NCBI GenBank assembly: GCA_003250235.1
Contig: QKGY01000039.1
Span: 1 to 5,662, forward strand
Reading direction: 5' to 3'
Length of the DNA: 5,662 nt
Source of the DNA: Desulfuromonadaceae bacterium
GTDB taxonomy: Bacteria > Desulfobacterota > Desulfuromonadia > Desulfuromonadales > SZUA-540
The position numbers were made by a program, and so were the translations under genes. How positions within the stretch are numbered: the stretch's first letter is position 1; every line of letters begins with the position of its first letter. Of the stretch, positions 1 to 5,296 are shown one piece after another. A model generated the notes under the pieces. The model had not been told where the DNA came from and did no database searches. It saw only the letters and a program-made list of their open reading frames with translations.

Positions 1-1
1 G

Positions 2-160
2 CTCTCTTGGCTGCCGGTTGTCGGCGACCCCCTGTGCCTGGTGGGAGGGCTTCTCAGGGTCGGGGTCCTGCGGTTCCTGACCCTGGTGACGGCCGGCAAG
101 CTGACCCGCTATGCGGTGGTGGCGTTGCTGGTGGTTCAAGGGGGAAGGGTGCTGAGGTGA
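2..160 (+). CDS. yqaA: YqaA family (DedA/SNARE-associated-like) membrane protein, C-terminal part
   Basis: This is the last 52 codons of a gene entering from the left edge, read in the frame beginning at base 2 and ending in TGA at 158-160. The translation contains LSWLPVVGDPLC, followed by a hydrophobic stretch, GKLTRYAVVA, and VQGG near the end. This lines up residue by residue, as I recall it, with the C-terminus of E. coli YqaA (LSWMPVVGDLLCLLAG, then GKALRYVAVA, then VQG). YqaA is a small inner-membrane protein related to the DedA/SNARE-associated family; its exact activity is not established, though DedA relatives are tied to lipid transport and membrane homeostasis. The segment is high in GC (about 68% in the first 60 bases) and lacks its N-terminus only because of the window edge. 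An overlapping frame beginning at base 7 also stays open but has no family resemblance. Identification is firm; the molecular function is not. Confidence 0.88.
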   Translation, partial: LSWLPVVGDPLCLVGGLLRVGVLRFLTLVTAGKLTRYAVVALLVVQGGRVLR

Positions 161-173
161 ACTTGTTGAGGGA

Positions 174-212
174 AATAAAAAAAGCGAGGTCGATGACCTC
201 GCTTTTTTTATT
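174..212. terminator. Bidirectional intrinsic terminator between converging genes
   Basis: A perfect inverted repeat pairs 174-191 with 195-212, 18 base pairs around a GAT loop. The core GCGAGGTC/GACCTCGC is GC-rich and is flanked by an A-run on the left and a T-run on the right (203-209). Either strand would therefore give a GC stem followed by a U-tract. It lies 14 bases after the yqaA stop and 19 bases beyond the stop of the minus-strand HAF gene, exactly where a shared terminator for convergent transcription units is expected. Confidence 0.93.
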
Positions 213-230
213 CGTACGAAATGTCCCCTA

Positions 231-1670
231 TCAAGGGAATGTTGGGGTCAACAGAAAGCCTCTGTAGTGGGCATTGATGGTAATGGAATTCCCGGCTATT
301 TGACCGCTGGCATTGATGGCTACCGCCTCGCTGAAGGGGTAGGGTAGAACGAACCCATAATCGTAAAAATCATTGTGCGTTCCGAGGTCATACATTACTC
401 CGTTATTCCATAGAAAAGCATGCTGAACCTTTGTCTGCGTGTCTAGGTGAATCTCCCCTGTTTCGCTATAACCGATGACTTGCCCCGCGTCATTAATTGC
501 TACAGCATAACTATTATCACCACCGAGTGTGCCAAGGTCCCGCATGACACCTGTTCCCGAGGTATTGAGATACCAGAGGAATGCATGCGTTGATCCTGCT
601 GTTGTCGTTGAATTTCCTACCACCTGATCCATGTTGTTGATATCAACAGCTTCACTGGATCCTCCTCCCAGATCTCCTACGACTTTCATGGCACCACCAT
701 CCCAGAAGAAAGCTTGGTCGCCTGATGTTCCGACAATATGTCCTCTGTCGGAGGGGGGAGTTACCGTATTGTTCATATCAACAGCCTTCGTGTTGTTGTC
801 AACGCCAGGAAGGTCATTTAGGCTTTCGATAACCCCTTTATTGATGTCGGTGAAGACCGCAGTTCCTCCAGAGTTTACAACGGCTTGGTTTAGAGTATTT
901 AAGGCAACCGCTTCACTATCTTCGTTAATAATGAGGCCTATTTTTTGGAAGTAAGGAGTATCGTCTGGTATTGGAATCCCAGGAAGGGGGAATGGGGTAT
1001 CTGAAATAACAGTCACGCCGTCCCAATAATATGCATGTCTTCCGGTTGCGTCATCGATATTGAGAAGAATTCCTCCATCTTCATTGATTTTAACCGCTTC
1101 CGAAAATTGTTTAACTACCCACTCTGAATGGATTGCATCCCAGGTGATAGGAGCAAGATCATAAGCCGCGTATGTGACCGGATCAAAGTAAAAGGCACGT
1201 TTTTGCGTTTCATCTCCTGTTGTTGAATAACAGATTACCTGCCCATTATTGTTGATGTCTACAGCTTCACTGTATCGAAAAAGACTGTCGCCGCTATCGT
1301 CATAATAACCATCGTAGGTGCCGGAATGAATCCCGAGGAAGGTCATTGCCGGAGTTGCTGAAGGATCCCATAAGAAGGCTCCTTTTACAGGGTCTCCATT
1401 GTTGGACTGACCCACAACCTGACCGTTGTCATTCAACGCCGTAACTTTTGTAAAATACCAGTTGTCACCATAGCTTCCCAAAAGGTCGCCTATGTCCGTC
1501 AGTGGCCCCAGGTCTCCGACGGGAGCGCTGATGGTGCCGGAATCGTCTATAATTGTGCCGCTGTCCACGTCGATAGTGCCAGTGCTCAGGCCATCATTGC
1601 TTCCTCCGCATCCCGGCAAGACAAGAGCTGCGGCGGCTATGAGAAATCCGAGCATGATTAGTTTTTTCAT
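231..1670 (-). CDS. HAF-repeat lipoprotein, predicted eight-unit beta-propeller-like
   Basis: A 479-residue protein. The start is the ATG at 1670, not the in-frame ATG at 1718, because AGGAGG sits five bases before it and the protein then begins with MKK, a hydrophobic segment and a lipobox LPGC (residues 18-21). Cys21 should be lipidated; Gly at +2 is compatible with outer-membrane sorting by the enterobacterial Lol rule. A Gly/Ser/Asp/Thr linker with three GTI units (residues 31-47) follows. The rest is eight degenerate repeats of the HAF type. AV-x-IN...GQVVG-type cores start near residues 76, 136, 192, 254, 296, 341, 389 and 449; AFLW-type strands lie near 98, 159, 213, 271, 320, 363, 418 and 471; DLG motifs are at 333, 378 and 428. 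HAF repeats are a recognised extracellular repeat with no assigned enzymatic role. It closes with GFLLTP, a usual HAF ending, but without a PEP-CTERM anchor. It lies 63 bp downstream of the barrel gene, probably in the same transcript. Ligand and function are unknown. Confidence 0.9.
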   Translation of the reverse strand: MKKLIMLGFLIAAAALVLPGCGGSNDGLSTGTIDVDSGTIIDDSGTISAPVGDLGPLTDIGDLLGSYGDNWYFTKVTALNDNGQVVGQSNNGDPVKGAFLWDPSATPAMTFLGIHSGTYDGYYDDSGDSLFRYSEAVDINNNGQVICYSTTGDETQKRAFYFDPVTYAAYDLAPITWDAIHSEWVVKQFSEAVKINEDGGILLNIDDATGRHAYYWDGVTVISDTPFPLPGIPIPDDTPYFQKIGLIINEDSEAVALNTLNQAVVNSGGTAVFTDINKGVIESLNDLPGVDNNTKAVDMNNTVTPPSDRGHIVGTSGDQAFFWDGGAMKVVGDLGGGSSEAVDINNMDQVVGNSTTTAGSTHAFLWYLNTSGTGVMRDLGTLGGDNSYAVAINDAGQVIGYSETGEIHLDTQTKVQHAFLWNNGVMYDLGTHNDFYDYGFVLPYPFSEAVAINASGQIAGNSITINAHYRGFLLTPTFP

Positions 1671-1675
1671 GACGT

Positions 1676-1681
1676 CCTCCT
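1676..1681 (-). promoter_or_regulatory. Ribosome binding site that sets the HAF lipoprotein start
   Basis: On the minus strand this is a perfect AGGAGG, five bases before the ATG at 1670. It rules out the longer in-frame start at 1718, which would bury the signal peptide behind 16 extra residues. Confidence 0.9.
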
Positions 1682-1733
1682 GAAAGGTCTCTTTAGCAAT
1701 TTTCACTATGAGGTTCATACTAAATGGCGATCG

Positions 1734-2474
1734 TTAAAAGGCGTAGTAAACTGCCAGACCAATGGTTGCCGAATTCTTCAATTGGGTTTCCAGATCAACG
1801 CTGAACCCGTTTTTCAGGGGCCACCGGACCCCCAGATAAGCACCTACGTTGTTTTCTTTTTCCATGTTGGTTTCGGCAACGTCCACGATAGCTCCCGATA
1901 CGGCGACGCTTCGGTATTCAGCATCCGAAAGGTAATAAAAGGGGCCGCCATAGAGGTATGCCCCCTCAAATTCGGCTTGAAAAGCAAGGCCGAGATTGGC
2001 TTCCCACATTTTATCGAGGGAGATTTTCTCTCGAATCGTTCCGTTGGTGATGATGTCTTCGTAGGTAGAATAATAGCTGCCTTGAAAAAAAGGTCCGATA
2101 GCGACTTCACCCCAATGAAAAAGAGGGCCACCTAAACCGAAAGTACCGTAAGGGAGAAAAGAGTCCGTTGAATTTTTGGTGCTGAACCGAAAGGCGTCTT
2201 CCGCATTACAGTCAGCGAACCCGCCACGAATATACGCTTCCCAGTTTCCGCCGAAGCCCATACCCAACTGGGCATAGAACGTATTTTGCTTTAGTTTGAT
2301 TTTTTCAATAACGGCGTCATCCGGTTCCCAATCCGAAGAGCCATAGGAATAGCCGAGACTCAATTCCATTTGTCCGCCGTGAAGGGGGGATGCGATCGGA
2401 CCGAAATGGTCCGCGAATGCTATGTTACTGGTCAAAGCAAAGGCCAAGGTCACCCAAAGACAAAAACTTCTCAT
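1734..2474 (-). CDS. Outer-membrane beta-barrel protein, first gene of the HAF operon
   Basis: A 246-residue protein starting at an ATG with AGGAG (2481-2485) six bases upstream. Residues 1-21 form a signal peptide with a likely cleavage after AFA (21|22). The mature part shows alternating polar/apolar stretches rich in Gly, Tyr and Phe, typical of transmembrane beta strands, for example residues 35-45, 63-74, 76-86, 108-118, 121-136, 157-168, 170-182, 207-219, 223-233 and 236-246. That suggests roughly 8-12 strands. It ends in AVYYAF, and a terminal Phe after alternating hydrophobics is the classic BAM-recognition signal. I do not recognise a named family such as OmpA, OmpW or PagP; no periplasmic OmpA domain is present. 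The gene lies 63 bp upstream of the HAF lipoprotein in the same direction, with no terminator between them, so joint expression and a joint role at the cell surface are inferred. It could be a small pore, an anchor, or a transport partner for the lipoprotein. Confidence 0.87.
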   Translation of the reverse strand: MRSFCLWVTLAFALTSNIAFADHFGPIASPLHGGQMELSLGYSYGSSDWEPDDAVIEKIKLKQNTFYAQLGMGFGGNWEAYIRGGFADCNAEDAFRFSTKNSTDSFLPYGTFGLGGPLFHWGEVAIGPFFQGSYYSTYEDIITNGTIREKISLDKMWEANLGLAFQAEFEGAYLYGGPFYYLSDAEYRSVAVSGAIVDVAETNMEKENNVGAYLGVRWPLKNGFSVDLETQLKNSATIGLAVYYAF

Positions 2475-2493
2475 TCGCTACTCCTGAATAAAG

Positions 2494-2521
2494 ATAATAG
2501 ATACAAACAATTAAATGGCAC
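2494..2521 (-). promoter_or_regulatory. Candidate sigma-70 promoter for the barrel/HAF operon
   Basis: On the minus strand TATTAT (2494-2499, five of six matches to the -10 consensus) lies 16 bases downstream of GTGCCA (2516-2521, four of six matches to -35). Transcription would begin about 12 bases before the barrel ATG, leaving a very short leader that just includes the ribosome binding site. The region is AT-rich, so chance matches are likely, and a start further upstream is equally possible. Confidence 0.3.
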
Positions 2522-2524
2522 AGA

Positions 2525-2551
2525 TTGCATCACGTTGGATTTTGCATCGCG
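2525..2551. repeat. Paired direct repeats upstream of the barrel gene
   Basis: TTGCATCACG (2525-2534) and TTGCATCGCG (2542-2551) match at nine of ten positions, with their starts 17 bases apart. They sit directly upstream of the candidate -35 element for the barrel gene, a position that suits an activator binding as two half-sites. This role is inference; the repeats themselves are directly visible. Confidence 0.45.
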
Positions 2552-2585
2552 CCTCCCTTACTAAGATCCCAGGAAATATTAATAT

Positions 2586-2619
2586 TGTTTTCATGAAAGA
2601 GAAAAAACTCACGAAAACA
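2586..2619. repeat. Inverted repeat with 11-base arms, possible operator or hairpin
   Basis: TGTTTTCATGA (2586-2596) is the reverse complement of TCACGAAAACA (2609-2619) except at one position, with a 12-base spacer. In minus-strand RNA the odd pair becomes G-U, giving an 11-bp stem. It lies 112-145 bases before the barrel start. No U-tract follows on the minus strand, so it is not a standard terminator; an operator or a structured leader or 3' end are the alternatives. Confidence 0.45.
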
Positions 2620-2705
2620 GGTTGATACCGAGTATTTTTTGTTGGTTGGTTTCGAATTAAGACGTGACGCTAAGGAAGCTTAGGGAAAATAAATTTTCTT
2701 CGCAA

Positions 2706-2720
2706 TCAGGGAATCCCTGA
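2706..2720. repeat. Perfect 7-bp inverted repeat around one central base
   Basis: TCAGGGA (2706-2712) and TCCCTGA (2714-2720) are exact reverse complements around a single A. A hairpin with a one-base loop cannot form well, so a dimeric protein-binding site is the more natural reading. No promoter is recognisable next to it. Confidence 0.35.
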
Positions 2721-2823
2721 GTCACTTGGTACTAAGCTCTAATTGTTTTTACGAAAGTTTGGTGGATTTTGAATGGTCCAGGTAAAGGGCGGAAAAATGA
2801 ATATTGTTTTTTCAGTATGTTGT

Positions 2824-2849
2824 GGAGAGGTGTCGGAGAGATTTAAGGA
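2824..2849 (+). pseudogene. Truncated tRNA-Ser gene fragment (5' acceptor strand and D-arm)
   Basis: Bases 2824-2830 (GGAGAGG), TG at tRNA positions 8-9, and 2833-2849 (TCGGAG, AGATTT, AAGGA) follow the 5' quarter of bacterial tRNA-Ser genes. The E. coli tRNA-Ser(GGA) reads GGTGAGG, TG, TCCGAG, TGGCTG, AAGGA over the same span, so 20 of 26 bases agree. The match stops there: no anticodon stem, long variable arm, TTCGAATC loop or complementary CCTCTCC acceptor strand appears in the next 100 bases. The base at position 12 is G (2835) instead of C, which breaks a D-stem pair with 2847. It is therefore a non-functional remnant, possibly left by recombination at a tRNA locus. Confidence 0.55.
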
Positions 2850-2935
2850 TGAGACGAGAAGTGACAGGACGGGTGATGCCTTGTCCGTTGAACCATTGTT
2901 TCGCTCAAATAAAGGATTTTTTTAGCAGGGAATCT

Positions 2936-4366
2936 TTATTGGGGAGACAGCATGGACGGGTCCGGATTCGGCAGGTTCCAGTTACTGCCCGACGATCTGC
3001 GGCGAAACTTGCGACTCACCCGCACCAGGCGCAGACTCAGCAGAACCGCCGCGCAGGTGAGCCCGGCGATGAGACCGATCCAGAATCCGCGTGCACCCAT
3101 CGGGGCGCCCCAGAGGGTGGTGAGTCCGAGGCTGTACCCTATCGGCAGGCCGATGCCCCAGTAGGCGAAGATGAGCAGGAACATCGGCACCCGGGTGTCT
3201 TTATATCCCCGTAGGGCGCCCGAGGTGCTGACCTGGATGGCGTCGGAGACTTGAAACAGGGCGCCCAGGGTCAGCAGGCTGACGGCCAGCTGGCGGACCT
3301 GGGGGTTGTCGGTGTAGATGGCCGCCACCGGCTCGGGAAAGAGAAAACAGAGGGTCGAGGTACACAGGGCGATGCAGGCATTGAGGGCGATGCCGGTATA
3401 GCCGGCACGCTTGGCGAGGGGGATGTCGCCGTGGCCCAGGGCCCAGCCGACCCGAATGGAAATGGCGCTGGCGATGCTCATCGGCACCATGAAGACCAGG
3501 GTGGCGAAACTCAGGCAGATCTGGTGCGCGGCGACGATATCGGCTCCCAGCGAGCCGATGAGCAGGGCAATGACGGCGAAGATGCTCGCCTCGACGAAGA
3601 GCGAGAGACCGATGGGGAGTCCGAGCCGCAGGATCTGCACGATCTCCTGCCAATCCGGCCTGGGCAGGGCTCCGAACAGCCGGGAAGCCTGATATACAAT
3701 GCCCCGGCGCACGATGACCAGCATGACCAGGAACATGAACCACAGGGTCAGTGCGGTGGCCCAGCCGCAGCCGGGACCGCCCATGGCGGGAAGCCCCAGC
3801 TTGCCGTAGATCAGTACGTAATTGGTCGTGGCATTGAGGGGCAGGGCCAGCAGCCCCACCATCATGCTTGGCTTCGAACAGGAGAGCCCTTCGCTGAAAT
3901 GGCGAAGAACGAAGAATCCGGCGATGGCCGGCATTCCCCAGGAGATTCCATTGAGGTAGGCCAGGGTTTTCGGTGCGGCGACCGGGTCGACATTCATCCA
4001 TGCCAGAACGGGCCCGGCATGGCGAAGCACGGGAATGATCGCCAGGCTCAGGACTCCTCCCAGCAGCAGGGCCTGCCGCACATGATGACCGATTTCCTCC
4101 CGGGCTCCCGCCCCGTGCAGCTGGGCCACCGACGGGGTCACCGCCATCAGAATCCCCAGCATGAAGAGGAAGACGGGGTGCCAGATGCTGGAGCCCATGG
4201 CGACCGCGGCCAGATCGACGGAGCTGACCCTTCCGGCCATGACCGTATCGATGAAGCCCATGGTGGATTGGGAAATCTGAGCCGCGATAATGGGTCCTGA
4301 CAGAAGAAGCAGGGTTCTGAGCTCTCGCAGGGCTCGCTGGCGTTTTGTCGACAGTGTGTTTTCCAT
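2936..4366 (-). CDS. norM: MATE family multidrug efflux transporter, NorM/MdtK type
   Basis: A 476-residue inner-membrane antiporter predicted to export cationic drugs and toxic metabolites in exchange for Na+ or H+. It aligns along its whole length with E. coli MdtK as I recall it: MGFIDTVMAG (36-45), SSIWHP (59-64), ALRGYKDTR (384-392) and GFWIGLIAGLT (427-437) are near-identical stretches. The three acidic residues important for cation coupling in NorM proteins are present: Asp40, Glu259 (LFVEASIFAV) and Asp375 (QVSDAIQV). About twelve hydrophobic segments form the two six-helix halves. A 27-residue polar tail (about 450-476) extends past the last helix. The ATG at 4366 is preferred; an in-frame GTG at 4393 would add nine residues, and neither has a clear Shine-Dalgarno. 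The gene follows the esterase by 72 bp, with a hairpin in the gap. The coding region is about 65% GC in a sample, unlike the block to its left. The exact substrate cannot be read from the sequence. Confidence 0.94.
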   Translation of the reverse strand: MENTLSTKRQRALRELRTLLLLSGPIIAAQISQSTMGFIDTVMAGRVSSVDLAAVAMGSSIWHPVFLFMLGILMAVTPSVAQLHGAGAREEIGHHVRQALLLGGVLSLAIIPVLRHAGPVLAWMNVDPVAAPKTLAYLNGISWGMPAIAGFFVLRHFSEGLSCSKPSMMVGLLALPLNATTNYVLIYGKLGLPAMGGPGCGWATALTLWFMFLVMLVIVRRGIVYQASRLFGALPRPDWQEIVQILRLGLPIGLSLFVEASIFAVIALLIGSLGADIVAAHQICLSFATLVFMVPMSIASAISIRVGWALGHGDIPLAKRAGYTGIALNACIALCTSTLCFLFPEPVAAIYTDNPQVRQLAVSLLTLGALFQVSDAIQVSTSGALRGYKDTRVPMFLLIFAYWGIGLPIGYSLGLTTLWGAPMGARGFWIGLIAGLTCAAVLLSLRLVRVSRKFRRRSSGSNWNLPNPDPSMLSPQ

Positions 4367-4395
4367 GACGGTGGGAAATCTTATGCCTGCCACTG

Positions 4396-4435
4396 GCTGC
4401 GGTCAAGTCCGGAATGGCGTCAAGCCATCCGCAGC
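4396..4435 (-). promoter_or_regulatory. Intercistronic stem-loop between esterase and MATE genes
   Basis: GCTGCGG (4396-4402) pairs with CCGCAGC (4429-4435), and inside it ATGGC (4414-4418) pairs with GCCAT (4424-4428) around a five-base loop. There is an asymmetric internal loop on one side. In minus-strand RNA the hairpin begins just after the esterase stop codon and ends about 30 bases before the MATE ATG. It has no U-tract, so it is unlikely to be an efficient terminator. It could stabilise the upstream message, be a processing site, or limit translation of the pump. Confidence 0.5.
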
Positions 4436-4438
4436 GGG

Positions 4439-5050
4439 TCAGGACCTCTGGGCCTTGTCGATCAGGTGGAAGAGGGCCTCGGCCAGTTTGCGGTAGCCCG
4501 CGGCGTTTGGATGGACCGCATCGCTCTTGAGAGCGTTGTCTGTCAGGATGTCTTGCAGGACCTCGCCCTCGTAAGGGAGCTTGAATTCATCGGCCAGGTC
4601 CCGATAGAGAGGCGCCGTGCGGATCAGCAACCCGGGTCTGGGAACCCCGACGACAACCACTTCGGAACCGCTCTGGCGGATCATGCGGATCATCTCTTCC
4701 ATGTTGACGACAAGCTTCTGATCATCCAGACGTCTCAGAAAGTCATTTCCCCCGAGGCAGAGGATAACCAGGTCCGGTCGGACGTCCTCCAGAACCTTCG
4801 GCAGACGCGCCAAACCGCCTTGCGAGGTCTCGCCCGGAACGCCGGCGTTGACCACGGTACGTCCCAGAAGGTGCGAGAGTACCTCGGGGTAGGCTTCATT
4901 GCGGGATGCTCCCGTTCCGTAGGTGAGGCTGTCGCCATAGGCGAGTATTGTGGCGCTCTCAGAGAGGGGGGCGAGGGTGGGGCCGCGATCGCAGCCTGCC
5001 CCCAGGGCAAGGACAAGAATGGTGATGAAAACAAGCAGAAAACGGTTCAC
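4439..5050 (-). CDS. GDSL/SGNH-family esterase lipoprotein (TesA-like arylesterase/lysophospholipase)
   Basis: A 203-residue lipoprotein starting at GTG 5050, chosen because AGGAG lies seven bases upstream and the protein then opens with a signal peptide ending LGAGC (Cys20). The upstream in-frame ATG at 5137 would place 29 extra residues before the signal. All SGNH blocks are present: AYGDSLTYGTG with nucleophile Ser41; NAGVPGETSQGGLARLP with Gly70 (block II); LGGND with Asn102 (block III); and DAVHPN with Asp177 and His180, completing the triad. Order, spacing and length match E. coli TesA, a periplasmic thioesterase/lysophospholipase/arylesterase, so hydrolysis of acyl or aryl esters in the periplasm is likely. 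Unlike TesA it is membrane-anchored, and Asp at +2 after Cys20 is the enterobacterial signal for staying in the inner membrane. It is the first gene of a probable pair with the MATE pump and is divergent from the small secreted protein. The natural substrate is unknown. Confidence 0.92.
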   Translation of the reverse strand: MNRFLLVFITILVLALGAGCDRGPTLAPLSESATILAYGDSLTYGTGASRNEAYPEVLSHLLGRTVVNAGVPGETSQGGLARLPKVLEDVRPDLVILCLGGNDFLRRLDDQKLVVNMEEMIRMIRQSGSEVVVVGVPRPGLLIRTAPLYRDLADEFKLPYEGEVLQDILTDNALKSDAVHPNAAGYRKLAEALFHLIDKAQRS

Positions 5051-5057
5051 GTTCGAT

Positions 5058-5062
5058 CTCCT
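5058..5062 (-). promoter_or_regulatory. Ribosome binding site that sets the esterase GTG start
   Basis: AGGAG on the minus strand, seven bases before GTG at 5050. It supports the short form of the esterase, in which the lipoprotein signal peptide is at the very N-terminus. Confidence 0.85.
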
Positions 5063-5140
5063 GGGTTGTTGCGCTATGGTCGCATATTTCCGCGTGTGAG
5101 AAAAGAGGGGGGTGAAGAGGTGTTTTCTACTTATCAATAT

Positions 5141-5193
5141 CCCGACATCGTCTTGCGTAAGTATCTTAAATGACTTGTATCAGACCCGACATC
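5141..5193. repeat. Direct repeat CCCGACATC in the divergent promoter region
   Basis: CCCGACATC occurs at 5141-5149 and again at 5185-5193, 44 bases apart. Each copy is preceded by TATCA (5132-5136 and 5178-5182) with a gap of four or two bases. The repeats lie in the 246-bp region between the divergent esterase and secreted-protein genes, where regulatory sites are expected. I could not place a convincing -35/-10 pair for either gene in this region. Confidence 0.4.
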
Positions 5194-5296
5194 TGGGGGC
5201 ATGCGCCGCGATATCGGCTGTTTTTACGGAAATACGGGGATACAGTCGTAACCAAAGAGAACGCGAATACGTGTCCGTCACACAAAGGAGGATGTC

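Larger units (their letters stand above)
2475..2935. other. AT-rich intergenic spacer, 461 bp
   Basis: Downstream of the MATE gene and upstream of the barrel gene, both on the minus strand. It holds a weak promoter candidate (2494-2521), a pair of direct repeats (2525-2551), two inverted repeats (2586-2619 and 2706-2720), an 11-base direct repeat AATATTGTTTT (2581-2591 and 2800-2810), and a degraded tRNA-Ser 5' fragment (2824-2849). A 60-base sample (2581-2640) is only about 28% GC. No convincing protein gene and no clear terminator for the MATE gene were found; a 7-bp bulged stem at 2911-2937 lacks a downstream U-run on the minus strand. Confidence 0.8.

Noticed and set aside
7..267. Open frame of 86 codons overlapping the left-edge gene
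   Set aside because: It is an alternative frame of high-GC yqaA DNA that runs on through the terminator hairpin; the frame at base 2 matches YqaA.
2515..2529. TGGCAC...TTGCA, resembling a sigma-54 promoter on the plus strand
   Set aside because: The GG and GC elements are ten bases apart instead of the strict twelve, and no plus-strand gene follows.
2867..2886. Possible hairpin GGACGGG / CTTGTCC after the tRNA fragment
   Set aside because: Two of seven pairs are G-U and nothing downstream resembles a terminator or the missing tRNA arms.
2797..2925. 42-codon plus-strand ORF starting ATG in the spacer
   Set aside because: Its most recognisable part, GEVSERFK, is just translation of the tRNA-Ser-like sequence; there is no proper ribosome binding site and no protein family resemblance.
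2804..3214. 136-codon plus-strand open frame
   Set aside because: It runs antisense into the conserved MATE C-terminus and has the Arg/Pro/Gln-rich composition of a shadow frame in GC-rich DNA.
3251..4300. 349-codon plus-strand frame opposite the MATE gene
   Set aside because: Antisense shadow with low-complexity Gly/Asp/Gln/His composition and no recognisable domain.
3201..4406. 401-codon minus-strand open frame overlapping the MATE gene
   Set aside because: Out of frame with the clear NorM/MdtK homology and very rich in Arg, Gly, His and Pro; a by-product of high GC content.
4466..5173. 235-codon plus-strand frame opposite the esterase
   Set aside because: The opposite strand carries all SGNH catalytic blocks; the plus frame has no signal peptide or known motif.
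5205..5225. GCCG/CGGC hairpin followed by TTTTT, terminator-like
   Set aside because: The stem is only four base pairs and lies in a divergent promoter region with no gene upstream on that strand.
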